DNA of 18,946 bases, taken from the NCBI GenBank assembly GCA_045649455.1, contig JAZRPV010000037.1, positions 1-18,946 of the forward strand, in the 5' to 3' direction. The notes under the pieces were generated by a model that searched no databases, was not told the origin of the DNA, and saw nothing but the letters and a program-made list of their open reading frames with translations. A program made the translations under genes and the position numbers. Shown one piece after another: positions 7,434-15,419 of this stretch; position 1 is the stretch's first letter; each line of letters opens with the position of its first letter. The DNA is from JAEDES01 sp045649455 (GTDB lineage Bacteria; Bacillota_I; Bacilli_A; RF39; UBA660).

Positions 7434-7725
7434 ATGAAATCAATAATCCAATGTAAAAATGAATGCTTTATTTGAAAAATAAATTATGATGTTGAAACTA
7501 CAAACAATTTAATAGAATATCTTATATTAAGTGAATATCCTAAACAAAGTAATAAATATGGATTAAAAATAAAATTTATGTTATAGACATAATGACTTTA
7601 ATAAATACCAAGAAAAATTTAAAAATGCTTTAGAATTATCCTTAAAGCAACTTGCTCAAAAGAAATTTGAAGAAACACGAAAAAGAAAAAGTTTTATTAA
7701 ACATATTAATAAAAGTTATATATAA
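7434..7725 (+). pseudogene. Decayed HNH endonuclease gene, copy 2
   Basis: A fuller relic of the same HNH frame. It starts MKSIIQCKNECFI, meets TGA at codon 15, continues KINYDVETTNNL and NKYGLKIKF, stops again, then changes frame to RHNDFNKYQEKF, LKQLAQKKFEETRKR and SFIKHINKSYI before TAA at 7723-7725. The second part matches the tail of small phage-type HNH proteins (HN, then LK.xAQxxFEE, then FIKxxxKxYI). The first HH motif is lost, as in copy 1. A possible old start signal, CTGGAG, lies 10 bases before the ATG. Shared lesions with copy 1 mean the gene decayed before it was duplicated. Confidence 0.78.
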
Positions 7726-7730
7726 AAAAC

Positions 7731-7759
7731 AAAGACTAGAAATATAAATTCTAGTCTTT
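7731..7759. terminator. Bidirectional terminator, 3' of secreted-protein gene 2
   Basis: AAAGACTAGAA (7731-7741) and TTCTAGTCTTT (7749-7759) form an 11-bp stem around a 7-base loop. It is flanked by A-run and T-run sequence on both sides. It is the duplicate of the hairpin at 6000-6029 and has the same position relative to its gene. Confidence 0.85.
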
Positions 7760-7783
7760 TATTTTACTTAAAATTAATTTATT

Positions 7784-8965
7784 TTAAAAATAATCTTTTG
7801 AAATCACTATAACTGGACGAACACCAAGATAAAAACTATTAGAAACATATGTATTATAACCACCTTCATTTATTCCCCACATAAGTGTAGTATTAGTATA
7901 TGATGGTTCAACAACCCAATATGAATAGTCTGTAGAATAAATTGATTCTCCATAACACTTATCACTATAGTAATCACAGCTGAATGGATCACTACCAGCT
8001 TCTAGGTGTTTTAATGTTCTTGCTTCATTTACGACTATACCATAACTTTCTATATATTGAAGATAATCATTAATATATCCCTCTACAAGACTACCATTAT
8101 ATCCATTAGTACTATTAGAAAAAATAGTTGCACCAAAACTTAAACCATCTGCATTTTTATGACCCAACATTCTTGAATCTTGAACTCCTGTTGCTTCATC
8201 ACCATAAGGCGTATAAGTTTGGGTATTATAATCATATACTCCACCAACATATAAGTTATACATTGATAAAAGTTTTACATTATCTCCTTCAGTCCCAATA
8301 GTATAGAATTGTTGATCTCCTATTGTAACAATAGTACCTATTTCATTTATATCTCCATTAGCGGTTGCAACTTTTAATACACCGTTATCTGTAACACTGC
8401 TACCAGTCCCATCACTTTGAATATATTCAAGTGTTAATGATAAATCTAACACTACTTGTCCTGTAGGTAAATCACTCGCTATTAAATCTTTTCGATATTC
8501 AATTCTAACTTTAATTGGCATTGTCGTACCTTTACTTAAAGTTTGTTTAGTTGTAATTGATTCACCATTTTGATAAGTAACTTCATAATTTAAATATTTC
8601 TTTTGTGATGCATCTAATTCTGGATTTTTTATAACATTCTCAATCATCGCATCAATCGAACCACTATTGACAACATCAACAGTAAATTCATAAAAATCTC
8701 CTGGCATATTTAATTTTGTAGAAAAATCCATTGTACTACTTGTTTTAATTTGAGGAATATCAGTAGTTGCACTTCCAGTTGTAACTTTAGGATTTGCAAG
8801 ATGGATATCCCAATCTGCCGATGAAACTTGTGCACTACCTGATATTGTAAGTACTGCGTTTAATGCTGCATACGCAATAGTTAATGTAAATACAGATACT
8901 AACACTATACATAATATTCCATATAACATTTTTCTATCTTTAATATTAAAATTTATTCTTTTCAT
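7784..8965 (-). CDS. Secreted TasA/SipW-type signal protein with C-terminal GVRPV domain, paralogue 2
   Basis: A 393-aa paralogue of the previous gene. It has the same n-region MKRINFNIKDRK, hydrophobic core, AYAALNAVLTI signal end and TasA-like beta domain to about residue 200. The joining segment DIGTIVTIG/EIGTIVTIG and the stretch FYTIGTEGDNVKLLSMYNL are near-identical in both proteins. After that the sequences diverge strongly (here YDYNTQTYTPYGDEATG, then SFGATIFSNSTNGYNGS) and meet again at NEAR, a Cys pair (FSCDY...DKCYG) and the identical ending GVRPVIVISKDYF. The ATG at 8963-8965 follows AAGGTGAG. A shared leader lies upstream and a duplicated terminator downstream. It is probably a surface or biofilm-matrix-like protein. 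The binding target is not inferable. Confidence 0.8.
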   Translation of the reverse strand: MKRINFNIKDRKMLYGILCIVLVSVFTLTIAYAALNAVLTISGSAQVSSADWDIHLANPKVTTGSATTDIPQIKTSSTMDFSTKLNMPGDFYEFTVDVVNSGSIDAMIENVIKNPELDASQKKYLNYEVTYQNGESITTKQTLSKGTTMPIKVRIEYRKDLIASDLPTGQVVLDLSLTLEYIQSDGTGSSVTDNGVLKVATANGDINEIGTIVTIGDQQFYTIGTEGDNVKLLSMYNLYVGGVYDYNTQTYTPYGDEATGVQDSRMLGHKNADGLSFGATIFSNSTNGYNGSLVEGYINDYLQYIESYGIVVNEARTLKHLEAGSDPFSCDYYSDKCYGESIYSTDYSYWVVEPSYTNTTLMWGINEGGYNTYVSNSFYLGVRPVIVISKDYF

Positions 8966-9009
8966 TTTCTCACCTTCTATATTAATTAAAATATATATCT
9001 TTTCTAATT

Positions 9010-9095
9010 ACAATATTTTGGTAATAATTTGTTATTGTTTTTACATTTATATACATTTGTTGTTGGCTTACCAAAGTATTAGGACTGAGTAACCT
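9010..9095 (-). repeat. Conserved leader copy 3 (upstream of secreted-protein gene 2)
   Basis: The third copy, with arms TTTGGTAA (9018-9025) and TTACCAAA (9068-9075) around the same core (AATTTGTTATTGTTTTTACA). A few bases differ inside the loop (ATTTATATACATT). No HNH relic follows on the right. After a short weakly similar stretch the lemA operon terminator begins. Confidence 0.78.
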
Positions 9096-9119
9096 TACAA
9101 CTTGTTTTATAGTAATAAA

Positions 9120-9141
9120 AAAGTACCAGAAATGGTACTTT
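9120..9141 (-). terminator. Terminator of the DUF3137-lemA operon
   Basis: AAAGTACC (9120-9127) and GGTACTTT (9134-9141) pair around AGAAAT. T residues follow on the minus strand (TTTTATTACT), directly downstream of the lemA stop codon. Confidence 0.8.
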
Positions 9142-9148
9142 ATTTTAA

Positions 9149-9685
9149 TTAGAATTTAATTTCTACATCTTGTTTTTTATGTTCTTCTGCTACGAAGAAT
9201 TCTCTTTTTGATAATCCTTTTGTTCCAGCAATTATACTAATTGGGAATGTTACGATCATTTGATTATATGATGAAATATTTGCATTATATAATCTTCTTG
9301 CAGCTTGTAGATGTTCTTCTACATCAGTAATAGAATCTTGTAGTGTTTTGAAGTTTTCGCTAGCTTTTAAATCTGGATAATTTTCTGCTAAAACATTAAT
9401 TTTAGATAGAGTTTCATCCATTTGTTTATTAGCTTCATTCTTTTCTTCAATAGTCATTCCTTTACGGATTTTAACTACATCGAATAATACTTCTTTTTCG
9501 TGTTTAGCATATCCTTTTACTGTTTCAATCATCTTAGTTAAAACATCATATCTTTTTGTTAAAGCTACATCAATTCCTGAATCTGCCTCATCAATTTTTA
9601 CTAATGCTTTATTAAGATTATTTGACATTACAATAATAGAAATTACTACTACTGCGATAATTATTAATACGATAACTAATGCCAT
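9149..9685 (-). CDS. lemA: LemA family membrane protein
   Basis: A 178-aa protein with one N-terminal membrane segment (about residues 2-20) followed by a helical, probably coiled-coil domain. The LemA signature is clear: NNLNKALVKIDEADSGIDVA, then KRYDVLTKMIETVKGYAKHE, the NKQMDETLSKINVLAENYPDL stretch and RRLYNANISSYNQ. The molecular role of LemA is not settled. Its usual length and topology are matched. The start ATG shares one base with the stop of the upstream DUF3137 gene (TAATG) and has GGGAGG 5 bases before it, so the two are translationally linked. LemA next to DUF3137 is a recurrent pairing. Confidence 0.92.
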   Translation of the reverse strand: MALVIVLIIIAVVVISIIVMSNNLNKALVKIDEADSGIDVALTKRYDVLTKMIETVKGYAKHEKEVLFDVVKIRKGMTIEEKNEANKQMDETLSKINVLAENYPDLKASENFKTLQDSITDVEEHLQAARRLYNANISSYNQMIVTFPISIIAGTKGLSKREFFVAEEHKKQDVEIKF

Positions 9686-10590
9686 TATTTTGCCTCCCTT
9701 CTAAATAAATCATTGTCTAAGTCTAACTCATCGATAAACATAGTTATTTGTTTAATATCGTTGGAAATATTACTTCTTACTTGTTCCTCATTAATTTGTT
9801 TAAATATAGGAGCATGCTCAAACGAATCTTTTCCATCGTATAAACCAATATGTAATTTGTTATCTATGAAACAAAGAAGTAATCTTCCTTGATTCATATC
9901 ATCTAATTTTATTATCTTTTCCATGATTGGAGGTGTTAATAAATAGAATGCTTCATGATCACTTTGGGCATAAACATTAAATCTTTTATTAAAATCCATT
10001 GATTCTAATTTTACTTTTTCAAATTTAGTGTCGTTACCCCAGTTACTTACTCTATTATTTCCAAAATGTTTTTGACATACTTGTAGGTCAGCCTTGAATG
10101 TTTTATTAAAGTCAAATATCATCCATCTACCTCTAAATAATGTTACCCAATATGTTCTTGTGTTTCCATCACTATCAGTAGTTTCTCTTTCTTCTTCTAT
10201 ATGTATATCAGCTTGTCTAAATCCAATATCTTTATATCGACCACTAATATAATCATTTGATGTATATCTATCACCCATATGCATCATTTTAGTTGATGAT
10301 ATTACATCTCTTGGCATTCCTTGTTCTGGACGATATGTTAAATCTGTAAATACAGTTTTTAATGCACTTTGAACAAAATATTTTTTAAATTTTAATATAT
10401 AATCTGTTTTTTGTTTTCCTGTACATATTAGTGGTAAACCTAATGTTACTGGTATTGCAAATATAGCAATTTCATATGTTTGAAATATTAATAATAGTAA
10501 TATAAATACTGCTAGGGTTATTCCTCCTATTAATAATATATTCTTTCTTAATTTTATTCTATCTTGTTCTAATTCTTCAATTGTAATCAT
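9685..10590 (-). CDS. DUF3137 family membrane protein
   Basis: A 301-aa protein with two predicted membrane segments (about 17-37 and 40-57) and a large soluble domain after them. The soluble part fits DUF3137: DVISSTKMMHMGDRYTSNDY, then YISGRYKDIGFRQADIHIEE, a TRTYWVTLFRGRWMIFDF stretch, and LLCFIDNKLHIGLYDGKD near the end. The function is unknown. It is co-encoded with lemA, overlapping it by one base, which suggests a joint role at the membrane. The ATG at 10588-10590 is preceded by only a weak GTGAGAGT. Extended -10 elements upstream mark it as the first gene of the pair. Confidence 0.85.
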   Translation of the reverse strand: MITIEELEQDRIKLRKNILLIGGITLAVFILLLLIFQTYEIAIFAIPVTLGLPLICTGKQKTDYILKFKKYFVQSALKTVFTDLTYRPEQGMPRDVISSTKMMHMGDRYTSNDYISGRYKDIGFRQADIHIEEERETTDSDGNTRTYWVTLFRGRWMIFDFNKTFKADLQVCQKHFGNNRVSNWGNDTKFEKVKLESMDFNKRFNVYAQSDHEAFYLLTPPIMEKIIKLDDMNQGRLLLCFIDNKLHIGLYDGKDSFEHAPIFKQINEEQVRSNISNDIKQITMFIDELDLDNDLFRREAK

Positions 10591-10622
10591 ACTCTCACGC
10601 TACTTTACTAATTTATATTTTA

Positions 10623-10638
10623 ATCATATCACATTATA
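10623..10638 (-). promoter_or_regulatory. Putative promoter of the DUF3137-lemA operon
   Basis: On the minus strand TATAAT (10638-10633) and an extended -10 TGATATGAT (10631-10623) follow each other 33-50 bases upstream of the start codon. No good -35 is obvious because that stretch is T-rich terminator sequence. The TGnTATnAT form could compensate. Confidence 0.45.
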
Positions 10639-10657
10639 TTCCTTAGATAAAATAAAA

Positions 10658-10687
10658 AAACATATAATTTGTGTAAATTATATGTTT
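10658..10687 (-). terminator. Terminator of the alaS-holA operon
   Basis: AAACATATAATTT (10658-10670) and AAATTATATGTTT (10675-10687) form a perfect 13-bp stem with loop GTGT, covering the holA stop codon. T-rich sequence follows on the minus strand. Confidence 0.85.
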
Positions 10688-11613
10688 AATATAAATAATT
10701 CTATTAATGAATTTGGATCTATATCACTAGTTTTCATTTGGATATCCATATCTGATAGAGTTTTCATTAAATCAAGTAATTCTTGTTCTGAATAATATCT
10801 AATTAATTCTTTTGTTTTCTTTACACGATAATCTGATTTTTCTCCTAACATTTTAGCAATATCATATGGAGAAAGATTTTGATTTGATAGTGTTTTTACT
10901 TGATATATTATTCTTATTTGACTGGCAAGTAGTCCAACTATCGCGATTGGTTCTATTTGATAATCTAGAAGTTCTTTATATTTTCTTAGAGCTTCTTTTT
11001 TGTTTTTTTCAGCTAGAGAACGAGAGAATGAAAAAGTTAATTCTTGTTCATCCCCTAGTTTTTCTATTACTAATTCTTCTATATCAGATTTAGATATTTT
11101 TTTTGTTTCAAAATTAAATGTTTTTAATTTTTTACATTCATTTTCTATTTTTGTAATATCATTTTTACAATATTCTACTAATAGTTTTATTACTCCTGCT
11201 TCTAGAGTATAATCTTTTAATTCATTTTTTATAAAGTTTTCTGGATTTATTTCTACTGATGAGTAATTCATCTTCTTTTTTAATTCTTTAGTTACTTTTA
11301 AAGTATTATTTAGCTTAGATGCAGTGATTATTAATAAATTATCTGTATTAGGATTTTCTAAATATTTATATAAGTGTTTTAGATTGTTTTCCTCATCTTC
11401 TTGATTTATTCCGTCTATATTATTAATAATTATTACTTTTTTATCTGATAGAAATCCATATGTATCTAGGTCTTCTAGAGCGTTTTCTAATTGTAATTCT
11501 TTAGCATCATATGTAGAAGTTAAAGCATCAGTAAACTTTTCTTTTTTAATTATTTTATCTATTTCTGTTTTTAATGCTGTAAAATCGTTTGTTTCTAATA
11601 GATAATTATTCAT
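10678..11613 (-). CDS. holA: DNA polymerase III delta subunit
   Basis: The clamp-loader delta subunit (311 aa), which opens the beta sliding clamp during replication. Recognised from MNNYLLETNDFTALKTEID at the start, the LEDLDTYGFLSDKKVIIINN stretch (typical F/L-hydrophobic segment with acidic neighbours), DNLLIITASKLNNTLKV, then the helical collar with SFSRSLAEKNKKEALRKYKE and PIAIVGLLASQIRIIYQVKT. As usual for delta it lacks a functional Walker A. Length is slightly below the common 330-345 aa. The ATG lies inside the last codons of alaS (8-base overlap), so translation is probably coupled to that gene. A delta gene downstream of alaS is not the usual comEC/rpsT setting known from Bacillus. 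Confidence 0.92.
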   Translation of the reverse strand: MNNYLLETNDFTALKTEIDKIIKKEKFTDALTSTYDAKELQLENALEDLDTYGFLSDKKVIIINNIDGINQEDEENNLKHLYKYLENPNTDNLLIITASKLNNTLKVTKELKKKMNYSSVEINPENFIKNELKDYTLEAGVIKLLVEYCKNDITKIENECKKLKTFNFETKKISKSDIEELVIEKLGDEQELTFSFSRSLAEKNKKEALRKYKELLDYQIEPIAIVGLLASQIRIIYQVKTLSNQNLSPYDIAKMLGEKSDYRVKKTKELIRYYSEQELLDLMKTLSDMDIQMKTSDIDPNSLIELFILNI

Positions 11614-14296
11614 TTCTTAAAACTTTCTCTACATGTTCTATGATTTCTTTTAACATTTTTTGATCTTTTCCTCCACCTTGAGCGAATGTTGGAGAACCTC
11701 CTCCATTACCATTTGAAGAAACAGATGCATCTTTTACGATTAAACCAGCGTGTACACGAGATGTAGATCTTGCTAAGAAATTAACACTTCCATCTTCTTT
11801 TTTATTTATGAAGAATACAAAACCTTCTCCCATTTCATTTACTAATGTATCAGCAATTGTTTTTAGTAAGTTAGTATCTTTATCATTTACTTCCATTACT
11901 ATTGCTAGTAATCCATTATAATCTTTTACTTTTTCTCTATAAATATCTAAGTTTTCTAGAGTTTTCTTTTCTCTTGCTTCGAAGTATTTCTTTTCTAAAT
12001 CTCTTACTTCTTGTTGAACATATTGTAATTCATTTTTTTCATACATTATATCTTTATATGATATTGGTTTATCATGATTAATATCTATATCAAATACTAA
12101 TTTTATTCCTTCGTTTTTAGCATCTTCAATTATTTCTTTAGCTTTCATTAATAATTTTATTTTTTCATCATTATAAGGTTTGATTACATCGAATAATGCA
12201 GTTTCAATCTTGTTATTTGTTACTGCTTCGATACGATATACATTACTTCCTTTAGATTCACATGATGTGATTGCTAAACGTGAAATTTCATTTGTATTAG
12301 AAGCGTGTGTTCCACCACATAATTCAATTGATTTACCAATTTTAACTACACGTACTGTATCTCCATATTTTTCACTAAATAATGCCATAGCACCCATTTC
12401 TTTAGCTTTATCAATTGGCATAATTTCAGTTGATACAATTAAGTTTTCTGAAATCATTTGATTTGCAAAATTTTCTACTTCTAATAATTTATCATCTGTC
12501 ATTTTTCCTGTATAAGTAAAGTCAAAACGTAATTTGTCATCATCTACATAACTTCCTGCTTGTTTAATTGTATTTGAAACAGTTTGTTGTAATGAATATT
12601 GAAGAATATGTACACTTGAGTGGTTTGCTTCAATTTGTTTACGTCTTTCTCTATCGATTACTAGTTCACATTCATCATTATAGTTTATTTTTCCATCTAA
12701 TAATTTAACTTTATGGATATGTTGTCCATTTGGCCCTTTAAATACTTCTAAAACTCTTGCTTTAAAATTATTTCCAACGATCATACCTGTATCAGATACT
12801 TGTCCACCTGATTCTGCATAGAAACAAGTTCTTTTTAATGCGATATAACAATCGTGGTCAATTGTATCTACAATTTCATCTTGTGAGAAGATTGCTAATA
12901 CATTTGTTTTTAAACGATAAATTCCATAAGCAAATTGACTATCTTCTTTAAAATCTAATAATACTTTCTTTTGTGAAGCCATTGCTGTTTTATTTTTAGC
13001 ATTTTTCTTAGCTAATTCTTTTTGTATTGTCATATATTTATCAAATTCTTCTTTTGATACTGTATATCCTAATTCATTTAAATATTCTAATGTTAATTCA
13101 AATGGGAATCCATATGTATCATATAATTTAAATGCTTCTTCTCCACTGATTGTTCCGTCAGTTGAATCTTTTACTAATTCTTTTAATCTTCTTTCTCCTG
13201 CTTCAAGAGTTTTTAGGAATAATTTTTCTTCTTCTAATACTGTTGCTTCTACTATTGGTCTTTTTTCTCTTAAGTATGGATAAGCATCTCCCATTACATC
13301 TACTACATCAGATACAATCTTATACATAAATGGTCCTTCTAAACCAATGTTTTTCCCTACTCTAACGCTTCTTCTTAATAATCTACGTAGAACATAACCT
13401 CTACCTACATTTTCAAAGCATGCACCGTCTGCTAAGGCAAAAGTGATTGCTCTTACGTGGTCAGCAATAATTTTATATTCTTTTTGACCGGTATATGATG
13501 CATTAGATAATTCTACAATATGTTTAATAATTGGTTTGAATAGGTCTGTTTCAAAGTTTGAATCTACGTTTTGGAAAATACAACACCATCTTTCTAAACC
13601 TGCTCCTGTATCGATATTCTTATTTGGTAATTCTTGATAGTCTTTTCTGTCTACTCCTTCTTTAGAGTTGTATTGTGAGAATACATTGTTCCAAATTTCT
13701 ACATATCTTTCTTGGTCTTCATCACATTTAAATTTCTCTAAAGCATCTCCATTAGGATCATAAGCTTCTCCTCTATCGAAGAAAATTTCAGAGTCTGGTC
13801 CACATGGCCCTTCTCCAATTTCCCAAAAGTTTTCTTCTAATGGAACTATATGTGTAGGATCAAGTCCGCATTGTGCCCATCTTGCAATGGCATCTTTATC
13901 AGTTGGGTATACTGTTACATAGATTAAATCTTTATTTATACCAAAGTATTCTTCACTAGTTAGTAATTCAAATGCAAATTCAATAGCTTCATTTTTAAAA
14001 TAATCTCCTATTGAAAAGTTACCCATCATTTCAAAGAATGTTTGATGTCTTTTTGTAATTCCTACATTTTCAATATCATTTGTACGAATACATTTTTGAA
14101 TATTTACAATTCTTCTTGATTCTGGTGTTTCTGAACCATCAAAGTATTTTTTTAATGGTGTTACTCCAGCATTTACCCAAAGTAAACTATCATCATTAAT
14201 TGGTACTAATGGTGCACTTGGAAATAATTTATGTCCTTTACTTTCAAAGAATCTTATCCAAGTATTTCTTATATCATTATGTGTCATGTACTTCAT
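11606..14296 (-). CDS. alaS: Alanyl-tRNA synthetase
   Basis: A class II aminoacyl-tRNA synthetase (896 aa) that charges tRNA-Ala in the cytosol. Domains in order: aminoacylation core (about 1-250, with FPSAPLVPINDDSLLWVNAG and RHQTFFEMMGNFSIGDYF), tRNA-recognition helices (250-450), editing domain with the zinc or catalytic motif HSSVH (His559, His563) and CGGTH (Cys660, His664), and C-terminal DHHA1/C-Ala region ending GNGGGSPTFAQGGG. All hallmark motifs are intact. AAGGAG lies 8 bases before the ATG at 14296. It is the third gene of a T-box-controlled operon whose specifier codon is GCU (Ala), so its expression should respond to uncharged tRNA-Ala. Confidence 0.98.
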   Translation of the reverse strand: MKYMTHNDIRNTWIRFFESKGHKLFPSAPLVPINDDSLLWVNAGVTPLKKYFDGSETPESRRIVNIQKCIRTNDIENVGITKRHQTFFEMMGNFSIGDYFKNEAIEFAFELLTSEEYFGINKDLIYVTVYPTDKDAIARWAQCGLDPTHIVPLEENFWEIGEGPCGPDSEIFFDRGEAYDPNGDALEKFKCDEDQERYVEIWNNVFSQYNSKEGVDRKDYQELPNKNIDTGAGLERWCCIFQNVDSNFETDLFKPIIKHIVELSNASYTGQKEYKIIADHVRAITFALADGACFENVGRGYVLRRLLRRSVRVGKNIGLEGPFMYKIVSDVVDVMGDAYPYLREKRPIVEATVLEEEKLFLKTLEAGERRLKELVKDSTDGTISGEEAFKLYDTYGFPFELTLEYLNELGYTVSKEEFDKYMTIQKELAKKNAKNKTAMASQKKVLLDFKEDSQFAYGIYRLKTNVLAIFSQDEIVDTIDHDCYIALKRTCFYAESGGQVSDTGMIVGNNFKARVLEVFKGPNGQHIHKVKLLDGKINYNDECELVIDRERRKQIEANHSSVHILQYSLQQTVSNTIKQAGSYVDDDKLRFDFTYTGKMTDDKLLEVENFANQMISENLIVSTEIMPIDKAKEMGAMALFSEKYGDTVRVVKIGKSIELCGGTHASNTNEISRLAITSCESKGSNVYRIEAVTNNKIETALFDVIKPYNDEKIKLLMKAKEIIEDAKNEGIKLVFDIDINHDKPISYKDIMYEKNELQYVQQEVRDLEKKYFEAREKKTLENLDIYREKVKDYNGLLAIVMEVNDKDTNLLKTIADTLVNEMGEGFVFFINKKEDGSVNFLARSTSRVHAGLIVKDASVSSNGNGGGSPTFAQGGGKDQKMLKEIIEHVEKVLRNE

Positions 14297-14308
14297 ATTT
14301 ATTTCTCC

Positions 14309-14848
14309 TTAAATTTGTTCTAATATTTCTAATAATCTTTCTTCATAGTCCTTTAGGTTTCCATTATTGAATATATAATAATCTGCGTAAGCAATTGGTC
14401 CACCTTTTGCTAGATTTTCTATTTCAGAAGTATCTCTAATAATAATTTCTTCTCTATTAAATGGTCTATCAGGACGTACATTAATTCTTTCATATCTTAA
14501 TTCTTTATCACAAACAGTACAGATTAGTTTTAATTCTGGAAATTTTTCTTTTAAGAATATATATTCATCCCAAGAATATAATCCATCTAATACTGTATCT
14601 TGAGTTTGTACTGATTCTGTTATTTCTTCTTCTAGCAGTACCGCGACTGCGGCCATTCCGTATTGTTTACGAATGTTTTCTCTAAATTCTTTTTGACTTT
14701 CTGGAGTTATTTCAATTCCTTCTTTACGCATTCTATCGTATACGGCGCCTCCAAAATAAATCTTATTCCATCCATTTTCTTTTAAATAATCTGTTGCAAT
14801 ACTTTTACCACTTCCGGCCATTCCTACTACTGCGATTAATTTATTCAT
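14309..14848 (-). CDS. P-loop nucleotide kinase, UPF0200/dephospho-CoA kinase-like
   Basis: A 179-aa cytosolic P-loop protein. Walker A is GMAGSGKS (9-16). The rest follows the archaeal-type UPF0200 kinase pattern: FGGAVYDRMRKEGIEITPES, RENIRKQYGMAAVAV, VLDGLYSWDEYIFLKEKFPE, then RYERINVRPDRPFN, IIIRDTSEIENLAKGG and IAYADYYIFNN. UPF0200 proteins are adenylate-kinase or CoaE-related and their substrate is uncertain. Automatic annotation often says dephospho-CoA kinase or AAA family ATPase. The ATG follows GGAGGAC. It lies 8 bases after the upstream kinase and 12 bases before alaS. The substrate cannot be decided here. A nucleotide or nucleoside phosphate is the safest inference. Confidence 0.75.
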   Translation of the reverse strand: MNKLIAVVGMAGSGKSIATDYLKENGWNKIYFGGAVYDRMRKEGIEITPESQKEFRENIRKQYGMAAVAVLLEEEITESVQTQDTVLDGLYSWDEYIFLKEKFPELKLICTVCDKELRYERINVRPDRPFNREEIIIRDTSEIENLAKGGPIAYADYYIFNNGNLKDYEERLLEILEQI

Positions 14849-14856
14849 ATGTCCTC

Positions 14857-15396
14857 CTATTTTTTATTTTCTTTCTTAACTATTTCTTTTGCTTGTTCTT
14901 CTAATGAAGAATATCCTGAATTAATTACTTTATAATCAAAATCATCAAATTTATCTATTTCTGTTTCTGTAATATGATTCTTTTCTGATTCAGATAATTC
15001 TACATAGTAGTTTTCTCTTTCTATTTTTATTGTTGTTACATTTGTATATGTTTTCTTTAAATTAATAAACTCATTTTCTAATCTTGCATCTGTAATTATA
15101 AATGTATCAAAGAAATTACTTAATATTTCAATATCTTCTTTTAATCTATTTATAAGAAAGTTTGGTTTATTAAGTTTTTCTCTTATTATTTCAATTCCCA
15201 TTTTTTGTAAAAATTCACGTGGTTTTTCATCTTTTTCCATATCATATTCAAAGTAATTTCTAGCATATGAATATAAAGGTTCTGTTATTTGCATTACACA
15301 AGGTTTATATCCATATTCCTTTAAATTATCTCTTAAAAGTTCTCCAAATGTATTTTTACCACTTTTTGCTTTTCCACCAATTATATATATTTTCAT
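14857..15396 (-). CDS. P-loop kinase, deoxynucleoside monophosphate kinase-like
   Basis: A 179-aa protein with an N-terminal P-loop GGKAKSGKNT (7-16) and a helical lid region. KPREFLQKMGIEIIREKLNK followed by FIITDARLENEFINLKK (a buried strand ending in D-A-R) is typical of phage T4-type dNMP kinases and their cellular relatives. The tail has HITETEIDKFDDFDYKVINSG, again found in that group. It is probably a cytosolic nucleotide kinase, substrate unproven. The ATG follows AAGGAG by 6 bases. It is the first gene behind the T-box terminator, so it is controlled with alaS although it has no evident link to alanine. Confidence 0.65.
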   Translation of the reverse strand: MKIYIIGGKAKSGKNTFGELLRDNLKEYGYKPCVMQITEPLYSYARNYFEYDMEKDEKPREFLQKMGIEIIREKLNKPNFLINRLKEDIEILSNFFDTFIITDARLENEFINLKKTYTNVTTIKIERENYYVELSESEKNHITETEIDKFDDFDYKVINSGYSSLEEQAKEIVKKENKK

Positions 15397-15419
15397 AGTT
15401 TCTCCTTTTTATTCTAATA

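Noticed and set aside
5695..7760. IscB/HEARO-type RNA-guided nuclease with its RNA
   Set aside because: The HNH relics are about 97 codons at most and follow the small phage-type HNH pattern. There is no RuvC-like part, and the conserved leader also occurs without HNH (copy 3).
6053..8965. Diversity-generating retroelement variable proteins
   Set aside because: The GVRPV ending recalls lectin-fold variable proteins, but there is no reverse transcriptase or template repeat in the window. The differences also include length changes rather than adenine-specific substitutions.
5695..9095. Insertion sequence or MITE bounded by inverted repeats
   Set aside because: The TTTTGGTAAT arms are about 50 bases apart and repeat as a unit within each leader. 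They do not bound a transposase, and I see no target-site duplication.
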